A stretch of DNA of 64,000 nt. Source: Cellulosilyticum sp. I15G10I2 (GTDB lineage Bacteria > Bacillota > Clostridia > Lachnospirales > Cellulosilyticaceae). The stretch spans positions 62,001 to 126,000 of the forward strand of contig NZ_FMMP01000028.1 in assembly GCF_900095725.1 (NCBI RefSeq), given 5' to 3'. Position numbers and translations under genes: made by a program. The notes below the pieces were generated by a model. That model made no database searches. It saw only the letters and a list, made by a program, of their open reading frames with translations, and was not told the DNA's origin. Positions 1-7,414 of the stretch are shown piece after piece (position 1 is the first letter of the stretch; every line of letters starts with the position of its first letter).

Positions 1-436
1 CAATAACCTCTGCATCTGCTGTTGGACTCTCACTGCCAAACATCTCAATCCCAAACTGATGAAATTGTCGTTGACGCCCTGCCTGTGGTTTTTCGTATCT
101 AAATGTAGGTGAGATGTAATATAGCTTAATAGGCTGGGTTTCTGCATGCATAGCATGCTCAAGATAAGCCCGTACTACTGGGGCTGTACTCTCTGGTTTT
201 AAAGTAATGTCATTATCACCTTTATCTATAAAAGAGTACATTTCTTTATTAACAATATCTGTAGTCTCACCAACTCCTCTTTTAAAAAGTTTTGTAAATT
301 CAAATATTGGTGTTCTAATTTGATTAAATCCAAAATCATCACATAGGTTTCTAATGATATCTTCGATATCGAGCCATTTCCTCATCTCATCTCCAAAGAT
401 GTCTTTAGTTCCTTTAAGCGCACGAATTTCTTCCAT
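1..436 (-). CDS. hisS: Histidyl-tRNA synthetase, N-terminal part (cut by window start)
   Basis: Charges tRNA-His with histidine in the cytoplasm. Only the first 145 codons are in the window; the frame runs open through base 1. The translation shows the class II aminoacyl-tRNA synthetase motif 2 region (FRYEKPQAGRQRQFHQFG) and, before it, TLKPESTAPVVRAYLEH, both typical of HisRS. The N-terminal ALKGTKDIFGDE is also typical. The ATG at 434-436 has an AAAGGG ribosome binding site just upstream. HisZ, the paralogous regulatory subunit, is the main alternative, but the well-kept motif 2 and the T-box leader fit HisRS better. Confidence 0.9.
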   Translation of the reverse strand, partial: MEEIRALKGTKDIFGDEMRKWLDIEDIIRNLCDDFGFNQIRTPIFEFTKLFKRGVGETTDIVNKEMYSFIDKGDNDITLKPESTAPVVRAYLEHAMHAETQPIKLYYISPTFRYEKPQAGRQRQFHQFGIEMFGSESPTADAEVI

Positions 437-461
437 AGCTATCCCTTTCTCTTAACTTAAT

Positions 462-597
462 ATTTATACTTTTCCTGACTATAACTTTCACATTTTAAAT
501 GTTTAACTTATTCACGTTGTTATTTAATTATGAAAACATTCTAAGAAACAACTTTAGTCAGATGAATAACCTAAGTTTTAAAACTGTTTCTCTCTAC
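462..597 (+). repeat. Dispersed two-hairpin element, copy A (diverged)
   Basis: About 136 bp resembling copies at 4243-4383 and 36317-36450. Shared blocks are a TTATTCAC-containing first hairpin, CATTCTAAGAAACAAC, a loop with GATGAATA, and a GTTTCTCT right arm pairing with AGAAACA. It is the most diverged copy. It lies in the untranslated leader of hisS, in opposite orientation to that gene. Confidence 0.6.
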
Positions 598-600
598 AAG

Positions 601-679
601 AAAGTGTGCAAAAAACGCACACACTTGTGAAACTGGAAAGTTTGGTCCCTTGCAAGCAAGATGCACTTTCCTATTTCAC
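601..679 (-). other. Two extra hairpins between T-box terminator and hisS
   Basis: Bases 627-641 (GTGAAACTGGAAAGT) pair with 665-679 (ACTTTCCTATTTCAC), forming an imperfect 15-bp stem with a 23-nt loop. Bases 601-626 form a second hairpin, AAGTGTGC against GCACACACTT, around a run of A (U on the minus transcript). Both follow the T-box terminator and precede copy A of the dispersed element. The role is unknown; they may be further terminator-like or insertion-derived structures. Confidence 0.55.
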
Positions 680-682
680 AAT

Positions 683-936
683 AAAAAACGCCCCTGACAT
701 CACTGTCAGGGACGATATTACCGTGTTGCCACCCTGTTTCAAAGACATCTTAATGTCTTTGCACTTATAAGCCTTTAACGCCAGCCATGCGTCGCTTTCT
801 ACTATACTTTCAAAAGCGCTCTCCGAGATGTCTTCTAATCTTGTGTGAGCTCTCAGCTAATACTCACTCTCTGGCTTTAAGATTATACTCTTTCTCATCT
901 ACAATTTTTCCTATTTTGCTAGTTTATATGTTGTTT
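683..936 (-). promoter_or_regulatory. T-box riboswitch leader of hisS
   Basis: The minus strand carries the T-box signature GGGTGGCAACACGG (734-721). It is followed by a GC-rich terminator hairpin (713-689, GTCCCTGAC against GTCAGGGGC) and a U run (688-683). The upstream part is the long stem I region. A CAC histidine codon is available as specifier within 847-843 (context GCTCACACAA), fitting the downstream hisS. Known mechanism: uncharged cognate tRNA stabilises the antiterminator and lets transcription proceed. The exact specifier and stem boundaries are inferred by eye. Confidence 0.88.
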
Positions 937-943
937 CTCTATA
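921..943 (+). repeat. Half copy of the dispersed element (right arm only)
   Basis: This 23-bp stretch, ending in GTTGTTTCTCTATA, differs by a single base from the right arm of the elements at 4359-4381 and 36317-36339 (other strand). It lies at the expected transcript start of the T-box leader. No left half is adjacent. Confidence 0.5.
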
Positions 944-970
944 TTGTATCAAAGTTTATTATTTAGTCAA
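943..970 (-). promoter_or_regulatory. Sigma-A-type promoter of the hisS T-box transcript
   Basis: On the minus strand TTGACT (970-965) and TACAAT (948-943) are separated by 16 bp and sit directly before the T-box leader. The -35 and -10 hexamers are close to the housekeeping consensus. It also abuts the end of the cheV-like gene. Confidence 0.75.
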
Positions 971-973
971 GCC

Positions 974-1873
974 CTAAAATAACAATTCATCAATAGCCGC
1001 TACAAGTCCATCAATAGACGGTTTACTGATTTGCCTATCTGCCTTTACTTGTTCTCCTTTATGAAAAAGATCTGCTGTTATAAGTGATGAGAAAATGACT
1101 ACTGGCAATTCACTTAAGAGTGGATCTTCTTTTATCCTTCTGGTAACAGTATGTCCATCTAATATAGGCATTTCTATATCTGTTATAAGGAGATCTATTT
1201 CTTTATTGAAATTTTGTCCATGTTTTTCTTTAATTTCAAAAATAGACTTTAGTACATCTTGTCCATTGTCAAATAACGTAAGTTGTGTGTATCCACCTGC
1301 TACTAAGACTTCTTTAAGCAGGTTTCTAATTGTTTTAGAATCTTCTGCTATATAGATTTTCTTGGTCATTCTTTCAGATTTAAGTGCTATTTTATCCTTG
1401 CTCTTAAGATATACATTGTCGGACTCTGATAAATCTGTTATTATTTTTTCAAAATCTAATAAAAGAAGTATTCCATTATCTGTTAAGATGTTTCCAACTG
1501 AAAGTGTTGATTTTAACAACCTGTCCGGTTTTGTAATGTCTGACCACTTAATTCTTTGGATGCCGACAATACTATCTACTACAAACATCACTTCTTGATT
1601 ATTAAATTCACATACTAAGGCCATTTTAGTATTTGTTAGGTCTGTTGGCTTATTATCTAATATATAGCTTAGGTCCACAACAGTCATAACTTTATCTCGC
1701 ACACTTGCAAGTCCTAATATACTTTTATTAGTGACTGCTCCTGGTCTTATTTCGCCTAATTGTATAATCTCTCTTGACTTTAATACATTGATACAATAAG
1801 CATTTCCGTTGACGATAAATACAATTATTTCTAATTCTCCTGTTCCTGCTTCTAATAAAACTGAGTTTTTCAT
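974..1873 (-). CDS. CheV-like chemotaxis coupling protein (CheW + receiver)
   Basis: Couples chemoreceptors to the CheA kinase, with a phosphorylatable receiver that probably tunes adaptation. Residues 1-150 form a CheW-like domain (IRPGAVTNKSILGLASVRDK, VVDLSYIL). Residues 172-299 form a response-regulator receiver with D178 in the acidic pocket, phosphoacceptor D232 (LLITDIEMPILDG), S262 and K284. At 299 aa it has normal CheV length. The ATG has an AAGGAAGTGAT ribosome binding site. No other chemotaxis gene is nearby, so it stands alone between the hisS leader and deoC. Receiver and CheW assignments are secure; coupling to a specific receptor is unknown. Confidence 0.9.
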   Translation of the reverse strand: MKNSVLLEAGTGELEIIVFIVNGNAYCINVLKSREIIQLGEIRPGAVTNKSILGLASVRDKVMTVVDLSYILDNKPTDLTNTKMALVCEFNNQEVMFVVDSIVGIQRIKWSDITKPDRLLKSTLSVGNILTDNGILLLLDFEKIITDLSESDNVYLKSKDKIALKSERMTKKIYIAEDSKTIRNLLKEVLVAGGYTQLTLFDNGQDVLKSIFEIKEKHGQNFNKEIDLLITDIEMPILDGHTVTRRIKEDPLLSELPVVIFSSLITADLFHKGEQVKADRQISKPSIDGLVAAIDELLF

Positions 1874-1998
1874 CTTATCACTTCCTTATTTTTATCTTTT
1901 ATCCACAAATGCTTTTGTATACCCTATTATTTCTGTTTTAAAACATTTTTTGATCTATTATTACCTATTATACTTTAATTCTTCTTTAAGTTCAATTA

Positions 1999-2044
1999 TA
2001 TGATGAAAATGCCTCTAGTTAATTAACTAAAGGCATTTTCATCA
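1999..2044. terminator. Hairpin between deoC and cheV-like gene
   Basis: GATGAAAATGCCT pairs with AGGCATTTTCATC around a short AT-rich loop. The stem is long, but neither side is followed by a clean U run, so it may act as a transcript-end hairpin for deoC rather than a textbook terminator. Confidence 0.6.
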
Positions 2045-2048
2045 TTCA

Positions 2049-2732
2049 TTAATAGTCGCCGTCATTTTCTGACTTTAGATTTGAAACAATAGCAATACTT
2101 TTACTTGTACCCAACCTATCTGCGCCAGCCTCAATAAGTGCTCTTGCCATATTTAAATCACTCACGCCACCAGCTGCTTTAATTTTAATTTTATCCCCAA
2201 CTATACTTTTCATAAGCCTAATATGTTCACAGGTTGCCCCTCCTGTTCCAAAACCTGTAGATGTTTTTATAAAATCTGCTCCCGAAGCTGTTACTATTTC
2301 TGTCACTTTTGCGATTTCATCCACTTCAAGATAACAGGTTTCTATAATAACCTTTACAATCGTATTCATGTCTATTTGTTTTGCAGCCTTTACGACTTCT
2401 TCTATATCATATTGAACAAAATCATATTTTTTATTTTTTAAAGCCCCTATATTAATGACCATGTCTATATCCGTTGCACCATTTTTGACAGCTTCTTGTG
2501 CTTCAAAAGCTTTGGCAGCTGGTGTTTCATTGCCTAATGGAAATCCTACTACTGTTGTAATACCAACCGATGTACCTAATAAAAGATGTGTTGCCATAGC
2601 CACGTAACAAGTCGGAACACATACCGTTTTAAAGTTGTACTTAATAGCCTCTTCACAAACCTTCTTAATATCTTCTTCTGTTGCTGTTGCCTTTAGACAA
2701 GTATGATCAATAGTCTGTGCTATTTCTACCAT
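2049..2732 (-). CDS. deoC: Deoxyribose-phosphate aldolase
   Basis: Cleaves 2-deoxyribose-5-phosphate to glyceraldehyde-3-phosphate and acetaldehyde in deoxynucleoside catabolism (cytoplasmic TIM barrel). The 227-aa product has the Schiff-base lysine K156 in FIKTSTGF, the proton-relay aspartate D90 in DIDMVIN and the second active-site lysine K185 in KIKAAGG. The N-terminal IDHTCLKATAT is also family-typical. The start has an AAGAAGGG ribosome binding site. It is a lone gene here; deoxynucleoside phosphorylase or kinase partners are not in the window. The short acidic C-terminus (SENDGDY) follows the conserved LGTSKS phosphate-binding end. Confidence 0.95.
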   Translation of the reverse strand: MVEIAQTIDHTCLKATATEEDIKKVCEEAIKYNFKTVCVPTCYVAMATHLLLGTSVGITTVVGFPLGNETPAAKAFEAQEAVKNGATDIDMVINIGALKNKKYDFVQYDIEEVVKAAKQIDMNTIVKVIIETCYLEVDEIAKVTEIVTASGADFIKTSTGFGTGGATCEHIRLMKSIVGDKIKIKAAGGVSDLNMARALIEAGADRLGTSKSIAIVSNLKSENDGDY

Positions 2733-2896
2733 AGTAACCCTTCTTTCTTATTTATTATCTTTTGATATTCTTTGTTTTCATATTAGCATATATTGGCTAT
2801 AAAGTATACTCTATAAGCTTTTTCACTCTATCTATCTGAATTTATTTTTATTACTAAATATATAGTTGAAAAGCTTCCTCAACTCCCCTGCTGCTT

Positions 2897-3349
2897 TTAC
2901 TGTTTGTATCTTTTTATATTTTTATACTGCTTTTTGCCTACATCTATTTCTGAACTTAAATGTATTGGATGCAGCTTACCTGTTTCTATCCTTTTTTCAA
3001 TTGCATTTTCTGTAATAATATACATACTTGAGATAAATATAGGGCTGTTTTCCTCAACTTTTAAGGCTACTAGTATATTGTCCTTATAGTTTTTAATAAA
3101 TTCTATTCTATGGTAATCTTTATATACTGCGCCTATATAATCAGGAGATCTAATGATTTCCACAAGCTTATGAAAATATTTTCTAAAAGTATAAGGATGC
3201 CTTTCTCGTATATGTTTTATAACGCCTGGATAAATAATAATCTCTTTAGTATTAATACTCAGCTCTAACTGTTCTATGATTTCATTTCTTATATATCCAA
3301 CTAATTGCGTCTGGCGACTCATCTTATCCAAATTAATCTTTTTTCCCAT
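2897..3349 (-). CDS. PBECR-like (barnase/EndoU/colicin/RelE-like fold) protein
   Basis: A 150-aa protein I recognise only by pattern. The central IIIYPGVIKHIRERHP, followed by a helix and alternating strands (HRIEFIK, ILVALKVEE, IFISSMYII), resembles phage-type PBECR nuclease-fold domains, in which the RH pair is a hallmark. There are no signal peptide or membrane segments. The C-terminus is Lys/Tyr rich. The ATG has an AGAGGAGT ribosome binding site. No toxin or phage genes are adjacent and no obvious antitoxin partner exists, so nuclease activity is not established. It could equally be a non-toxic domesticated domain. Confidence 0.5.
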   Translation of the reverse strand: MGKKINLDKMSRQTQLVGYIRNEIIEQLELSINTKEIIIYPGVIKHIRERHPYTFRKYFHKLVEIIRSPDYIGAVYKDYHRIEFIKNYKDNILVALKVEENSPIFISSMYIITENAIEKRIETGKLHPIHLSSEIDVGKKQYKNIKRYKQ

Positions 3350-3545
3350 AGGTTACTCCTCTCTATTAGTTATGAGGATAAACTTATTTTATTATGTTTA
3401 TGTCATTTATATTACTAGTATATTTCAACTATGCCCGCCTTGCTCATACTATTATTTTTTATTTATTTATTATTTTATTTTGCATATAATTTATTGCTTA
3501 TCCATATATATGTATTAGGACATCTTATTAAAAAGGAGGGTAATC

Positions 3546-4175
3546 ATGTCTAATCCTAAATTCATGGTATTTAAGTTAAAAGATCTCAAAATTCCTCTCA
3601 TCATTTTCTTAATCGCTATTGCACTATTTATGTTTTTATTATTTAAAAACAAAGATGCAACGCAAACCTTTGCTCCTTCTGATACCTATCAGGATGGCAA
3701 ATACATAGCAGGAATTTCGTTATCTGATGCAGAAATGGATTTAATTGTGGAAGTACAAGATAGTAAAATTGCTTCCATAGCCTTAAAAGGACTAGATGAA
3801 AAAACATCTATGCTTTATAAGGATCTGACATATGGTATTGATTATGTAAATACCTATGTTACTGCAACTCAATCTTTAGAGCTGCCTCTAAACACAAAAG
3901 CTTCAGCAGCAACTCACTTGCTTATGGATGCGATCAAAGTAGCTCTTTCAGATGATGAACACACACAAATCACCTCCACTTATGAAAAATTAAACCTCAC
4001 TAACACAGAAGCTACAGCAAATACTTCATTAGACCTGCTTAATGCAGATACAGCTAATGAACAAGTAGATGCAGATTCTGCCAAAACACAAGTGCAAGAT
4101 GCTGCTGAAGATAATGCAGCTATTGAAGCTTCTGAACACACTTCTATAATAGAAGAAGAAGTTATTGAAGAATAA
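3546..4175 (+). CDS. Membrane-anchored protein with FMN-binding-like domain
   Basis: A 209-aa protein with one N-terminal membrane segment (about residues 16-33, rich in Ile/Leu/Phe) and a predicted outside portion. Residues 48-135 look like an FMN_bind-type domain: YQDGKYIAGISLSDAEMDL and VEVQDSKIASIAL, then SAATHLLMDAIKVAL. The last block resembles the SGAT site where FMN can be bound covalently through Thr, but here it reads SAAT. The remaining tail, about residues 150-209, is acidic and low-complexity. A strong AGGAGGG ribosome binding site precedes the ATG. A terminator follows directly, so it is monocistronic. Function is unknown; family membership is a moderate inference. Confidence 0.6.
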   Translation: MSNPKFMVFKLKDLKIPLIIFLIAIALFMFLLFKNKDATQTFAPSDTYQDGKYIAGISLSDAEMDLIVEVQDSKIASIALKGLDEKTSMLYKDLTYGIDYVNTYVTATQSLELPLNTKASAATHLLMDAIKVALSDDEHTQITSTYEKLNLTNTEATANTSLDLLNADTANEQVDADSAKTQVQDAAEDNAAIEASEHTSIIEEEVIEE

Positions 4176-4213
4176 AAAAAAGACTATTTCCTATTTCAGG
4201 AGATAGTCTTTTT
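4176..4213 (+). terminator. Rho-independent terminator after the FMN-bind-like gene
   Basis: AAAAAAGACTAT pairs with ATAGTCTTTTTT around a TTCC...GGAG top. The A and U tracts on both sides allow bidirectional use. Confidence 0.85.
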
Positions 4214-4242
4214 TACTATTTCTAAATAATACTTCTATTATA

Positions 4243-4383
4243 AATAGTGATAGTTTATACTTTATATATAGATTTTACATCTTTAATTTTTAGTTAGTCA
4301 CTATAATACGTGATGTCAAATCATTCTGAGAAACAACTTTATAGTGATGAATACCTCAAGTCTATATGTTGTTTCTCTATAGT
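4243..4383 (+). repeat. Dispersed two-hairpin element, copy B
   Basis: About 141 bp, closely matched by 36317-36450 (reverse strand) and more loosely by 462-597. The right hairpin has a perfect 10-bp stem, GAGAAACAAC against GTTGTTTCTC, extended by TTTATAG/CTATAT, with a conserved loop TGATGAATACCTCAAGT. The left part (ACATCTTTAATTTTTAG, GTCAC...GTGA) is also conserved. It lies upstream of the CDF exporter. About 185 bp of AT-rich sequence without a recognised feature follow before the gene. Confidence 0.75.
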
Positions 4384-4568
4384 GTTAATAAAAAAGACTG
4401 AGGTAATGAAATCTAATGTTTTGTAGCGGCAATGCTTGTCAAGTTATCTTTAAAAGTTTATACTAAATTATTCATTTATTATAATTTCTAAAATACATAG
4501 ATGTATTAAGCATAATTTTATTAAAAAATCTTATGATAATACTAAGTGAGTAACTTATGGAGGGGTAT

Positions 4569-5744
4569 ATGTTAACAAACTATTTATTAAAACGTATTAC
4601 AAAAAACAACAGTGATTTTAAAGATAGATCCGTGCGAGGCAAAATAGGCTATCTGTCTGGTATTATAGGCGTATTAATTAACTTGATTCTTTTTTCCATT
4701 AAACTTACTGTAGGTCTATTCACTTCATCAGTAGCTGTACTCGCCGATGCTTTTAATAACTTATCTGATGCGGCTTCTTCAATTATTACCATTATTGGTT
4801 TTAAACTTTCTAATAAACCAGCTGATAAGGAGCATCCCTATGGTCATGGCAGAATCGAGTATCTTTCCGCACTAATTATAGCCTTTTTAGTAATGCTTGT
4901 AGGATTTCAATTTATTAAAACTTCAGTTAATCGTATTTTAGATCCTACGCCTGTGAACTTTGAATGGCTTTCTTTTATTTTGCTTTTTATTTCTATCTTT
5001 TTTAAACTGTGGTTGAGTATGTTTAATAGAACACTAGGGCGTAAAATAGATTCTTCTTCACTTAAAGCAACTGCTACAGATGCTATGGGTGATGTATTTA
5101 CTACCTCTGTTGTCGTCATATCATTTTTTGCAGCTAGATTTACAACTTTTCCTATTGATGGTTATATAGGCTGCATAGTAGCGCTTATTATCCTTTATGC
5201 AGGTTTTAACCTGATAAAAGATACCGTTAACCCACTTATTGGTGAAGCCCCAGACCCAGAGCTTGTCCTTGACCTTACAAACGGGGTTCTTGCTTATGAT
5301 TATATTACAGGGGTACATGATTTAATTGTGCATAACTATGGTCCTTTAAGAACTATGGCTTCTATCCATGCAGAAATACCCGCTGATATTCCTATTATGA
5401 AGATTCATGAAATTATTGATAAGGCTGAAAGAGAACTTAGTGAAAGACTACAGCTGCACTTAGTTATTCATATGGATCCCATTGGTGCAATGACTGAGGA
5501 GATGGTTAAACTTAAAAATGAAGTTACAAAAATTATTAAATACAATCCTCTTATTAAATCAATGCATGACTTTAGGATTGTAGGTGAAGGTGACCATAAA
5601 AATCTTATTTTTGATATTGTAGTTGATGCCCATAATTTAGAAAAAGTTATTTCTGAAGAAAAACTTAAACTAATGATTAGTGAAGCTGTTAAAGAAATAA
5701 ATGCTTCTTATGAATGTATTATAACCGTTGATAAAGAATATTAA
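4569..5744 (+). CDS. Cation diffusion facilitator, probable Mn(II) exporter (MntE/MneP-like)
   Basis: Proton-coupled divalent metal efflux across the cytoplasmic membrane. The 391-aa product has about six membrane segments and a C-terminal cytoplasmic domain (about residues 290-391). The intramembrane site is N63-x3-D67 in TM2 (FNNLSD) and D171-x3-D175 in TM5 (DAMGD). This NxxxD/DxxxD set is known from manganese CDF proteins, whereas zinc types carry a His in TM5. HPYGHGR, typical of the family, follows TM2. The ATG at 4569 is chosen because GGAGGGG (4559-4565) precedes it; the ATG at 4557 overlaps that site. No manganese riboswitch is visible upstream. Metal specificity is inferred. Confidence 0.85.
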   Translation: MLTNYLLKRITKNNSDFKDRSVRGKIGYLSGIIGVLINLILFSIKLTVGLFTSSVAVLADAFNNLSDAASSIITIIGFKLSNKPADKEHPYGHGRIEYLSALIIAFLVMLVGFQFIKTSVNRILDPTPVNFEWLSFILLFISIFFKLWLSMFNRTLGRKIDSSSLKATATDAMGDVFTTSVVVISFFAARFTTFPIDGYIGCIVALIILYAGFNLIKDTVNPLIGEAPDPELVLDLTNGVLAYDYITGVHDLIVHNYGPLRTMASIHAEIPADIPIMKIHEIIDKAERELSERLQLHLVIHMDPIGAMTEEMVKLKNEVTKIIKYNPLIKSMHDFRIVGEGDHKNLIFDIVVDAHNLEKVISEEKLKLMISEAVKEINASYECIITVDKEY

Positions 5745-5827
5745 CTTCTTAATTAAGTGGAACTTTTTATTTTTAAGAGCGTCTATATAGGTATCAACAA
5801 AAAATTATAATAGAGAGGATTATAACT

Positions 5828-6268
5828 ATGAAAATAAAATTTCCAAAAATTCATATTGTTTTACTTAGCGGACTTCTTTTATTTGGATGCGCGCCTCGCG
5901 ACACTGAACCTATTCCTCCGATAAACCAAGATAATAATGCTGCCGGTATTATCCTTGAAGGTGCTGATCAAGCCAAAAACATTAATGTAGAAGATGTAGA
6001 ATCTGTCACACTTTATGATTTAGAAGATAATATTGTTGAAAAAGATCTCGACAAACAAGATATCGTAAAGGCTTTTAATGACAGTATGATAGATGATACT
6101 TCTTATATCACAATGATTACGGGATATAAGATGGTTATTTCATTAAGAAATAATACAGAGATTCAAATTATAAGTTATGGCGATGATAGCAGAGTGGTAG
6201 CTTCAACTGAAACAATGTCATACCATCTTATAAGTCCTGATCTTGCCAAAATCCTATTGGAAAATTAG
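5828..6268 (+). CDS. Small lipoprotein of unknown function
   Basis: A 146-aa protein with a lipoprotein signal peptide: positive N-terminus (MKIKFPK), hydrophobic core and lipobox LLFGC with acylated C21. The mature part starts APRDTEPIPP, a proline-rich linker, followed by about 100 residues of mixed alpha/beta character with VESVTLYDLEDN and IQIISYGDDSRVVAS. No known domain is recognised. A GAGAGGAT ribosome binding site precedes the ATG and a strong terminator follows, so it appears to be a single-gene unit downstream of the CDF gene. Confidence 0.75.
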   Translation: MKIKFPKIHIVLLSGLLLFGCAPRDTEPIPPINQDNNAAGIILEGADQAKNINVEDVESVTLYDLEDNIVEKDLDKQDIVKAFNDSMIDDTSYITMITGYKMVISLRNNTEIQIISYGDDSRVVASTETMSYHLISPDLAKILLEN

Positions 6269-6278
6269 TATTTAATGC

Positions 6279-6329
6279 AAAAGTCTTGCCATTCTTCAAT
6301 TCAAAAGAATGACAAGACTTTTTTATTTT
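6279..6329 (+). terminator. Rho-independent terminator after the lipoprotein gene
   Basis: AAAAGTCTTGCCATTCTT pairs with AAGAATGACAAGACTTTT and is followed by TTATTTTT. Confidence 0.9.
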
Positions 6330-6476
6330 TTTACTAAAAATACCTTGTTCCTACAAAATACGTATCATTTCTAGAATATAAGATTAATTTTTTAATATAT
6401 AATTGGGTATTTATTGATATAACTTTTATGTTAAGGTATAATGTTTTATATATTTCAGCATTCATAGGAGTAAACA

Positions 6477-6671
6477 ATGATAGTTCTAGTAATATTATGC
6501 GGATTGCTTTCTGCTCTTTTAATTACAAATCTCTTTATTTATATTATAAATAAATTTTTTCGCCATTTAAATTATCAATTAACTAATGCCTTTTATTATC
6601 TGCTTTCTTTTTTTATTATGATTATTGCAGGTTTATTAATAGGTTTGGGCATTATACATACTGTATCATAA
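6477..6671 (+). CDS. Small two-helix membrane protein
   Basis: A 64-aa protein, nearly all of it in two hydrophobic segments (residues 1-24 and about 38-62), joined by a short basic/aromatic loop (NKFFRHLNYQL). A good AGGAG site lies 7 nt before the ATG, which supports a real gene despite the size. It has no recognised family. It may share a transcript with the following two genes. Confidence 0.6.
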   Translation: MIVLVILCGLLSALLITNLFIYIINKFFRHLNYQLTNAFYYLLSFFIMIIAGLLIGLGIIHTVS

Positions 6672-6720
6672 TTAATTACTATATATTTAATAACTACTAA
6701 TCTGCAGTATTTAATAATAA

Positions 6721-6736
6721 CATACGCGGGCGTATG
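6721..6736. promoter_or_regulatory. GC-rich perfect palindrome
   Basis: CATACGC-GG-GCGTATG is a perfect 7-bp inverted repeat in very AT-rich DNA, 30 bp before the next gene. It is followed after 5 nt by TTTTTTT, so it could be either an operator or a weak terminator for the preceding small gene. Confidence 0.45.
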
Positions 6737-6766
6737 AATAATTTTTTTAAAAGAAAGGGTATGCAA

Positions 6767-7408
6767 ATGGGAAAGATATTGTCTGTACTTGAGAAATACA
6801 AATTAATAGAAAGGGAGGATGAGAAAATGTCATCATCTGAAAATTTAGCTCAAGATGCTTTAGATAGCGCTCCAATCACTGTCTCTGATCAAGACAAAAC
6901 CGATTATCTTATTCAAACCGATATTCAGGAGAATCTCTCTCATTCTGAATCAGCTCACTCTTCAAATGATTCTTCCCCTTCGATAAATTTTGATAAGACA
7001 ATGAGTCTTGGAGAAATTTATACTATGTACGGCTTAAATAAGGACGTTGTAACTGATACAGTTTTTGTACTTGAAAATTTAATTAATGCCTTACCAGCTG
7101 AATTGCCAGAATACGTAAAGAAAACAACTCTTAATAACATTTTGATTGCATCCTCTATGAATCTAGAAAATCTATTATCTGATGGTACCACCAGATATAC
7201 TTATTTAAATAAATTTTCAAATGATTATGCTACTCAGGCCGAAGACGATATTACCGCCCTTAAACAAGAGATTGATAAATTAACTGCTATCATTAATGAC
7301 TATCATCAGCAAATCAAACGCAAGGAATTAATGACTAAAGAGCAACTCTCTCTTATTAAGCTTGAAGAAGAGCGACTTCAAAATATCCTTGGTTTTTTTG
7401 GTAAGTAG
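6767..7408 (+). CDS. Uncharacterised protein with C-terminal coiled coil
   Basis: No family is recognised. From the ATG at 6767 (7 nt after AGAAAGGG) it is 213 aa. The ATG at 6827, with a stronger AAGGGAGG site, is an alternative start giving 193 aa. The first 80 residues are Ser/Asp/Glu-rich and probably disordered. Residues about 85-150 look globular and helical (SLGEIYTMYGL, AELPEYVKKTTLNNIL). About residues 160-210 form a heptad-like coiled coil (ITALKQEIDKLTAIINDYHQQ). No signal peptide is seen. It ends 6 bp before the VanW gene, so the two are probably co-transcribed, which hints at a cell-envelope role. Confidence 0.6.
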   Translation: MGKILSVLEKYKLIEREDEKMSSSENLAQDALDSAPITVSDQDKTDYLIQTDIQENLSHSESAHSSNDSSPSINFDKTMSLGEIYTMYGLNKDVVTDTVFVLENLINALPAELPEYVKKTTLNNILIASSMNLENLLSDGTTRYTYLNKFSNDYATQAEDDITALKQEIDKLTAIINDYHQQIKRKELMTKEQLSLIKLEEERLQNILGFFGK

Positions 7409-7414
7409 TACGAT

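Noticed and set aside
4243-4568. Manganese (yybP-ykoY) or other known riboswitch upstream of the CDF gene
   Set aside because: None of the conserved core motifs of the riboswitch classes I know are present; the sequence instead matches the dispersed element.
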